Made by a program: the position numbers and the translations under genes | The notes under the pieces: generated by a model | What the model saw: the letters and a program-made list of their open reading frames with translations, nothing else | Told to the model about the DNA's origin: nothing | Database searches by the model: none | In this document: piece after piece, positions 1 to 6,000 of the stretch | Layout of the letters: each line of letters opens with the position of its first letter | How positions within the stretch are numbered: the stretch's first letter is position 1 | Assembly: GCA_002762845.1 (NCBI GenBank) | Contig: PCYB01000001.1 | Span: 1 to 7,090 of the forward strand | DNA length: 7,090 nt | Reading direction: 5' to 3' | Source: Candidatus Woesearchaeota archaeon CG10_big_fil_rev_8_21_14_0_10_36_11 | Lineage (GTDB): Archaea > Nanobdellota > Nanobdellia > Woesearchaeales > GW2011-AR9

Positions 1-27
1 TAATTCCCTTTCTTTTTTAGATATCAT
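1..27 (-). CDS. 5' end of a probable divergent gene (partial, nine codons)
   Basis: Reading leftwards from the ATG at 27-25 gives MISKKEREL and then the window ends, so no function can be assigned. The reading is supported by its promoter: on the minus strand TATAA (57-53) lies 25 bases upstream of this ATG, close to the 23 bases seen for the two rightward genes. An in-frame TAG at 48-46 sits upstream with no alternative ATG, GTG or TTG between, so this ATG is the only usable start. The lysine-rich beginning suits a soluble protein. The competing reading is the tail of a rightward gene ending at TAG 47-49. It cannot be excluded, but it explains nothing about the leftward TATA box. Confidence 0.5.
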
Positions 28-51
28 TCCAAATAGAAAGATGTCCTAGTA

Positions 52-60
52 CTTATAATT
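52..60 (-). promoter_or_regulatory. Archaeal TATA box for the leftward gene
   Basis: On the minus strand this reads AATTATAAG, a reasonable match to the archaeal box A. Its distance to the ATG at 27 puts the transcription start within about two bases of that codon, so the mRNA would be leaderless or nearly so. I see no clear BRE, and the box is weaker than those of the two rightward genes. Confidence 0.45.
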
Positions 61-122
61 TACTTTTGTCGGAGACTAATAAAAAAGGGTTTATGAGTAA
101 TACTTTTTATTCAATCCAAACA

Positions 123-130
123 TATATAAA
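123..130 (+). promoter_or_regulatory. Archaeal TATA box of the PAC2 gene
   Basis: TATATAAA is followed by exactly 22 bases and then the ATG at 153. Archaeal transcription normally starts about 25 bases downstream of the box centre, which falls on this ATG, so the message is predicted to be leaderless. The box lies inside the longer open frame that begins at TTG 66 or ATG 93, which argues that those upstream codons are not the real start. Confidence 0.7.
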
Positions 131-152
131 CCGCAATTATTTTAGTTTCTGT

Positions 153-962
153 ATGGATTCACACTGGGAAATCACAAAAGAAAGTACAAAAGTGCCAAAA
201 TTACACAATCCACTGTTCATAGAAGGTCTTCCCGGAATTGGCAATGTGGGAAAGATTGCTGTTGATTTCCTTATTGAAGAATTTAATGCAAAAAAAGTAT
301 GTTCGTTCTTTTCGTACAAATTTCCACATTCTGTGTTTGTTAATGAAGAAAATCTTATAGAAATGCCAAAGATTGAATTGTATTATAAAAAGTTTAGTGG
401 AAAGAAAACAAAACGTGATTTACTTTTACTTACGGGAGATATTCAACCGATAGATGAAGAAAGTTGTTACACATTCTGTGAAGAGATTCTGACAATCATG
501 AAACAGTACGGAAGTACAGAACTCATTACTACCGGAGGAATTGGATTACAAACAATGCCGGAAAAAACGAAGGTGTACTGTACTGGCAACGATACAACCC
601 TTATCAAAGAGTATATGAAAAAAATGGGAATTAAAGAGAACATATTTGGTGTTGTCGGACCAATCATCGGCGTTTCTGGAATATTGTTGGCGCTCGGTAA
701 AAGACGAAATGTTAAAGGCGTTTCATTACTTGCAGAAACGTTTGCCCACCCAATGTACGTTGGCATAAAAGGTGCAAAGGAAATCCTTCGAGTTTTAGAA
801 AAAAAGTTTGCGTTTGGTATAAACATAGACAAAATGAGCAAGGAAATTGTTGAATTAGAGAAAGAACTTATGGAGAAAACAAAAGAGTGGATATCTGAAC
901 CAAAAAGTATGATATCTGCCGGCGCTCAACCGAAAAAGAAAGAAGTGAGTTATATTGGATAG
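153..962 (+). CDS. PAC2 family protein, archaeal proteasome assembly chaperone (PbaB-like)
   Basis: This is a 269-residue PAC2-fold protein. Family members of this kind in archaea are proposed or shown to help assemble or regulate the 20S proteasome alpha ring in the cytoplasm. The N-terminal signature is clear: NPLFIEGLPGIGNVGK at residues 19-34, the hallmark of the family. Further PAC2-like blocks are TGDIQP (94-99), TTGGIG (126-131), GVVGPIIGVSG (166-176) and the AETFAHP region (194-200). A charged, probably helical stretch (226-247) and a lysine-rich tail follow. ATG 153 is chosen because a TATA box sits at leaderless distance and family similarity begins around residue 5. The frame is open back to TTG 66, but that extension is not PAC2-like and contains the promoter. 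The protein ends in V-S-Y-I-G, reminiscent of the proteasome-docking HbYX tail but with tyrosine one place too far in. The specific PbaB-like role is inferred; the family call is strong. Confidence 0.9.
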   Translation: MDSHWEITKESTKVPKLHNPLFIEGLPGIGNVGKIAVDFLIEEFNAKKVCSFFSYKFPHSVFVNEENLIEMPKIELYYKKFSGKKTKRDLLLLTGDIQPIDEESCYTFCEEILTIMKQYGSTELITTGGIGLQTMPEKTKVYCTGNDTTLIKEYMKKMGIKENIFGVVGPIIGVSGILLALGKRRNVKGVSLLAETFAHPMYVGIKGAKEILRVLEKKFAFGINIDKMSKEIVELEKELMEKTKEWISEPKSMISAGAQPKKKEVSYIG

Positions 963-979
963 GTTTTCTTAACATTTTA
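963..979 (+). terminator. Possible T-rich archaeal terminator after the PAC2 gene
   Basis: Directly after the TAG stop there are two short T runs (TTTT at 964-967 and 974-977) in a T-rich context with no visible hairpin. Archaeal RNA polymerase often terminates at T tracts alone, and the next gene has its own promoter, so termination here is plausible. The runs are short, so this is a weak call. Confidence 0.3.
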
Positions 980-1002
980 CCGTCTATAAGCTAAACACAA
1001 CC

Positions 1003-1010
1003 TTTATAAA
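1003..1010 (+). promoter_or_regulatory. Archaeal TATA box driving the two-gene surface-protein operon
   Basis: TTTATAAA is followed by exactly 22 bases and then ATG at 1033, the same spacing as for the PAC2 gene. The predicted transcription start coincides with the start codon, so the mRNA should be leaderless. No Shine-Dalgarno is present; the CCTCC at 1023-1027 is the wrong strand sense. The geometry favours ATG 1033 over the GTG at 1030. No comparable box precedes the gene at 3023, so this promoter probably serves both large genes. Confidence 0.7.
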
Positions 1011-1032
1011 TAAATATATTATCCTCCAAGTG

Positions 1033-3021
1033 ATGTACAAAAAGAGGTTATTGATAGATAAAAGTAGTGCTATTTCCAGTCCGTGGAGGCAGAAGAAGGG
1101 CCAAATTACTCTTTTTATCATTGTTGGTATCTTACTTATACTTGCACTTGTGCTTGTTGTTTCGCTTAAAACAGAGATTTTAGTGTTTAAACCTGAAGAG
1201 TTAATCGTAACGGAAAAGACCAAAGTTGAAAATCTTATCACAACATGCATACAAACTATTGGTGAAGATGCACTTGATCGTATCGGAACACAGGGAGGAT
1301 ACATTGACGTTCCAGGAAATATTGCGGGAGATGCATCACTTCATCTTCGTATTTCTCCCATGCACGTCGTACCGTACTGGGCATATGGCGAAAGTACAAA
1401 CGTTCCTTCATTACAACAAATTAAAGAAAGAGTTGACACATATATTGAAAGTAATCTTAGAACATGCGTTCTAGCCGAAAAACCGTTCCAGGACACGTAC
1501 GATATTGTTGAACAAAGTGATATCATTGCAAATACAGAAATAGTTGAAAATCAAGTAATATTTAATGTTGAATGGAACCTTGACATACGAAATAAACAAG
1601 GCGAAACAGTTGTTGAAGTTCTTAGACATGTTACAGAATCTCCAATTAAACTTAAACGGCTTCATACCATGGCGTCAAAAATTATTGAACGTGAGATGAC
1701 AGATTTAAAGTTAGAAGATATCACACAAGACCTTATCTCGTTAGAAAGTCCTGGCGTTCCAGTTGCAGGAACAGACATTAGTTGTACACAAAAAGTGTGG
1801 AACGTCCCAGATGTAAAAAAATCGTTACAACAACTTCTTCGTGTTAATGTAAATAAATTACGTGTTAAAGGAACGGAATATGTTGAATATCCTGACGAAT
1901 TTCCTTATTATCAAAACCATTACGTGTGGGAGTTGGATGAAGAGTTTGTTAATCCTGACGTAGGTGTTGTGTTTAAATATGAAGATACATACCCTTTTAC
2001 GTTTCAAGTAACACCAACAGAAGGAAACAAAATGAAGTCAGGTTCACTTGGCGGAACAAGTATCATTTCCTATCTTTGTTTACAAAACTGGAAGTTCACG
2101 TACGATATATCATACCCCGTTTTGGTACAAGTCCATGACGAAACAACGGGGTATGTTTTCAATATGGCGTTTACTGTCCATCTTGTGCGAAACATGCCGG
2201 ACAGGTCCGTTGAAATTGTTGCACGAGAATCTGCAACGACAACATTTGTTGATGATGACAAGTATTGTTCGCAACGACGAATTCCTATGACCGTAACGAC
2301 ATGGAGCCTTGTTGATAATGGTATTGTGTATGACCAACAACCGTTAGATAATACCGATGTTAGTTTCTCATGTATAAAATATACGTGCGACCTTGGAAAA
2401 ACCATCTTTGATTTTGCACAACGTGGATATCAAGCATCAAACACATGGAATTTCCCATACTGTGTTGGTGGCATCGTACGAGGAGAAATGGAAGGATATA
2501 AAGAAGACTGGAAACGTGTTGTAACAAAACCTGGAGAAAATGTTGAATTAAACTTAGTTCCAATCATAAAAATTCCTGCATCAGAAATTACCGTTTTAAA
2601 ACATAGAATATCAAATACCATGGAAAACTCCCCTGGCGAGGAGATTGATAATGATGAAACAGTTTCTATCCAAATCAAATACAGTAAAAAAGATGAGAAA
2701 CTTCTTGCAAATGAGCCTTACCACAGTAGCAGTATTGTCCTCTCTTCACAGATTGATCAGGAAATAATAAACCAACAATATCTTGAGTTCCTTGCAGGAG
2801 CAGATTTTACGTACAATCTTCAAATTAGTATTTTCAATGATGAAAAACTTGTTGGGGGATATACTCAAAATTGGACTGCACCATGGACTGCATTGAGTGA
2901 CATGCAAGAAATGACGTTCCACGCAGTTACAAGTGATGATACAAGCAACGAAGGAATATTTACATTCATGGCAGGATTGTCAGAGTATAGCGCGCGAGTT
3001 CCACAACCAGATATACGATAA
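1033..3021 (+). CDS. Pilin-like (class III signal) membrane-anchored surface protein, DPANN-type, function unknown
   Basis: This is a 662-residue protein of unknown function. After a basic N-terminus comes K21-K22-G23-Q24-I-T-L-F and a hydrophobic helix (about 25-45), the pattern of archaeal class III prepilin signals cut between G and Q, although the glutamate usual at +5 is phenylalanine here. The rest should lie outside the membrane. Landmarks are C72, QGGYI (87-91), PYWAYGE (114-120) and C145 in a conserved-looking N-terminal module. A beta-rich middle follows, then C447/C452/C477 in a block ending with PYCVGG and GY (488-489) that resembles a carboxypeptidase-regulatory-like (transthyretin-type) domain. 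A beta-rich C-terminal part has no cysteines. There are eight cysteines in all (72, 145, 251, 349, 412, 447, 452, 477), an even number that would allow disulfides. ATG 1033 is preferred over GTG 1030 because of TATA spacing. The next gene starts one base after the stop. From memory, similar KGQIT-starting proteins recur in Woesearchaeota and relatives; that is not verified here. Confidence 0.8.
   Translation: MYKKRLLIDKSSAISSPWRQKKGQITLFIIVGILLILALVLVVSLKTEILVFKPEELIVTEKTKVENLITTCIQTIGEDALDRIGTQGGYIDVPGNIAGDASLHLRISPMHVVPYWAYGESTNVPSLQQIKERVDTYIESNLRTCVLAEKPFQDTYDIVEQSDIIANTEIVENQVIFNVEWNLDIRNKQGETVVEVLRHVTESPIKLKRLHTMASKIIEREMTDLKLEDITQDLISLESPGVPVAGTDISCTQKVWNVPDVKKSLQQLLRVNVNKLRVKGTEYVEYPDEFPYYQNHYVWELDEEFVNPDVGVVFKYEDTYPFTFQVTPTEGNKMKSGSLGGTSIISYLCLQNWKFTYDISYPVLVQVHDETTGYVFNMAFTVHLVRNMPDRSVEIVARESATTTFVDDDKYCSQRRIPMTVTTWSLVDNGIVYDQQPLDNTDVSFSCIKYTCDLGKTIFDFAQRGYQASNTWNFPYCVGGIVRGEMEGYKEDWKRVVTKPGENVELNLVPIIKIPASEITVLKHRISNTMENSPGEEIDNDETVSIQIKYSKKDEKLLANEPYHSSSIVLSSQIDQEIINQQYLEFLAGADFTYNLQISIFNDEKLVGGYTQNWTAPWTALSDMQEMTFHAVTSDDTSNEGIFTFMAGLSEYSARVPQPDIR
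1093..1167 (+). other. Class III prepilin-like signal and transmembrane helix (residues 21-45 of the gene at 1033)
   Basis: Residues 21-45 begin KKGQITLF and continue as an uninterrupted hydrophobic run to SL before K46. Archaeal type IV pilins and archaellins carry a basic leader, then G-Q (or G-A), then a hydrophobic helix, and are processed by a prepilin peptidase (FlaK/PibD/EppA type). The G23-Q24 junction matches. The phenylalanine at mature position +5, where EppA-type pilins have glutamate, is a deviation, and the mature protein would be far larger than a pilin subunit. It may therefore be an uncleaved anchor. Confidence 0.6.
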
Positions 3022-3022
3022 A

Positions 3023-6000
3023 ATGAAAAAACTACATTGGCACAAAAGTATGGTCATTGTAGTTTTACTTCTCTTTATGAACCTTCCATTTGTAAGTGCA
3101 ATGGAACTGTCAAACGTCCGCGCAGAAGATGTTACTGATACTACAGCACAGATAATATGGGAAACTGATGAAAGTGCAGATAGTTTTGTGCAGTATGGCC
3201 AAGATGAAAATAATTTGCGAACGAGTGGTGATGTTGCCGATGTTACACAACATTCCATCCTGCTTAACAACTTGCAAAGTGAAACGGGATATGTGTTTAG
3301 TGTTGAAAGTGCGGGAGTCGTTGATACGAATGAAGGAGAGATGTATACATTTACAACATTAGCACTTGATACTGATGCACCAGTGATTGAAACTGCCTTG
3401 CCAGAATTTGTTGCCGGTGATACGATAGACGTTAACGGCTCAGTAGAGATTGGTGCAACGGTAAAGTTGTACGTGAATGATAACATTGCAGGAGAAACAG
3501 TAGCACTTAATGGTGTATTCGTGTTTGTAGGCGTTACATTACTTCATAATCAACAAAATATACTTCGAATGGATGCAGTAGATGTTGCGGGTAATACCGG
3601 AACGTTTACCCAAACTATTTTTGCAGATACAAAAAAGCCAGTTATTGACATTGAAGAAATTGCTGAATTGGTTGAAGAAAGTACACTTAAAATTATTGGA
3701 AATGTTTCTGAGAATAGTACCATTGAGTTTACGGTCAATAATCGTTCCGTGGGAAATGCTGAAGGTCTTCATTTCGAAGAAGAAGTTTCTATTGACGAAG
3801 GAGTAAACATACTCCAAATTTCGGCAACAGACATGGCAGGATGGACAACAGTTCTTGAAAAAACTATTATTGCTGATACACGAGCGCCAACCGTACAGTT
3901 TGACCTTACGGGAGGAACAGAATATTATGAAGGTGTTTCCGTTACCCTTGAGGGTATACAACAACGTGCACAGACAGATATTACGGGAGAAACTGAATCT
4001 GGTGCAAAAGTATACTTGTTCATTTATAGAGAACGTGGAGATGAATATAGGGCAGATTTCAAACGCGCAATTGCAACAACGACTGCTGGTGAAGATGGTA
4101 ACTTTTCATTTAAAAGGATATCATTTCCACCACCACAATTCACAAGTATTGAAGACCTTGCACCGAGAGAAGTTCCGTCAGGGTTACAAGAAATTTTAAT
4201 ACCTAACTTACCATCAATCGGTGAAGAGCAGCAAAAAACATTCCACATATACATTATTGCAGAAGATCAAACGGGAAAGACTGGCTATGCGCAAAAGAAT
4301 GCTCATGTTAATTCATGTTACTCAGGAAATTTTGCACTTGACATTCAACCAATTACCAAATTTCAGGCACCGTTCCGTCTTGATCCGACATTAATGGAAG
4401 AAGGGAGAGAGACTGTACAGGCAGTGTTTAATGTATCGTACCGCGGTACTGCTCTCGGTGAAACTAACCCCGCAACATTAGAAGTTGAAGAGGGATACAA
4501 AATTCTTGGTGCGACGTTTAGGAAAGCGTGCACGCAACAAATCAGTGAAGAAGATGATTACGCGATGGGCTGTAAATTGTTACCGAACACACTTACAAAC
4601 CACCCTAACGGTGATAATACAGCATATTATGTTACAGCAACATTAAACAGAGCAGATGAATTTAGTGAAAGGGAAGATAATATCTGGGACGATTTTACAA
4701 GTAAACGGCAATTAAAAATGCCGATAAAGATACTTGTTAATTATCAGGAAAAAGAAGCAAACGGCCAATGGAGCGAAACAAAGACACAAGTTATGTGTCA
4801 CGACTTAGGATACTTTGTTGATATTCCGATTGACAGTTCTGAACTTGTACCGGACTTCTTGGCGGATGAAGGTGTCGCTGCACTCAACTGGACAATTAAC
4901 CAAATTGAAACAGTCAAACCATACTTACGAACAGCAATGATGATAACCGGTGTAAGTTGTATTGGTTCCTTTTTAACAAAAATGGTTGTACGATTTTATA
5001 GAATCTTTATGTCAAACTTTGAACCATGGACACGACGATTACAACCAAAAGAAGAGGACAGATGTCCTTCTGGTAGTGTACAGCAGAAACTGTATCTTGA
5101 CAGTACAATCGAACATTGGAAAGAATTAGGAAGTACACGGACCGATGCACTAGTTCCATCAATCGAAACTCTTGAAGCAAGTTCGTTAGACAAAAAATGT
5201 CCTGGAACTGCAAGTGCATGGAAGTTTGAAAGTTATGTTGACCAATTGTACAGGTTGACATGTGACAGGTTCTTATGTAGAGCTGTACCTGCAGCATGGA
5301 CATCAACAAAAGATGAGCAAGAAGTTGAAGAAGTTGTTTTGAAACAAAAGATGTGCAGTGTGACTGGCAATTGTGCATTAATGTACAAGATTGAAAATTG
5401 TCAAGAAGAAATTAAAAAGAATCCACAGTATGGTGAGGTTATCCAAAGTAAAGCGAACGAAGGATCTTTTTCCTGTTGGCGTGATGCAGAAGGAACATAT
5501 TATTATCGCTGTACAGAAAGTGATCCTAATCCTTCATGTTCTAAAGACATTGAAAAATTGGAGGAGAAAGGAATATGGCGCCTTAATCCCGTACTTCAAT
5601 TAGGCGTAAGTAAACCAATGAAACTTGTTATCAACCCAGAAAATTCTGATCAAGTATGTGCTGCTGTCGACAAGTCATGTGCAAGTCAGTGTAAAAAGAA
5701 AACGGGATATGTTGCTGTGAGTGATGGGTTCGTCGTTGGAACGACAGTAAGTTCTGGAAGTATAACTACAACATTGGCAAGAGGAACAATACTTTCTGTT
5801 CCGGAAATACCAACTTCAAGTGTTGATCAGGATCCAGCTACGTCACTAGAAGCTGGTGGCCGGACGTGGCGTAAGTTAAGTACTGAAAAACAATATGTTT
5901 CTTGTGATAGTACCGACTGTCTTAGTGGTGAATATTATGTTGGTGAATACAATTCAAATACAAAAACGATGACGATACTAGAAGCATATGTAAAAGATTC

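Noticed and set aside
66..152. N-terminal extension of the PAC2 gene from TTG 66 or ATG 93
   Set aside because: The extra residues do not resemble the family N-terminus, and the extension contains the TATA box that places the transcript start at ATG 153.
1023..1027. CCTCC just before the start at 1033
   Set aside because: It resembles the 16S 3' end (anti-Shine-Dalgarno), not a Shine-Dalgarno, so it cannot pair with the ribosome in the expected sense; probably chance.
1030..1032. GTG as start of the pilin-like gene
   Set aside because: It is directly followed by ATG 1033, which matches the 22-base TATA-to-start spacing of the PAC2 gene; GTG would give 19.
984..1304. 106-codon minus-strand open frame over the second promoter
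   Set aside because: It overlaps the TATA box and the N-terminus of the pilin-like gene, and its composition is that of an antisense shadow.
2070..2405. 111-codon minus-strand open frame
   Set aside because: It is fully inside the gene at 1033, and a second overlapping minus frame of similar quality covers the same bases, which is typical of noise.
2981..2990. TATA-like CAGAGTATAG upstream of the gene at 3023
   Set aside because: It is a poor match and about ten bases too far from the ATG compared with the other promoters; co-transcription from 1003 is simpler.
2980..3486. 168-codon minus-strand open frame across the gene junction
   Set aside because: It lies antisense to two well-supported coding sequences, has no promoter or family-like features, and looks like a by-product of their codon use.
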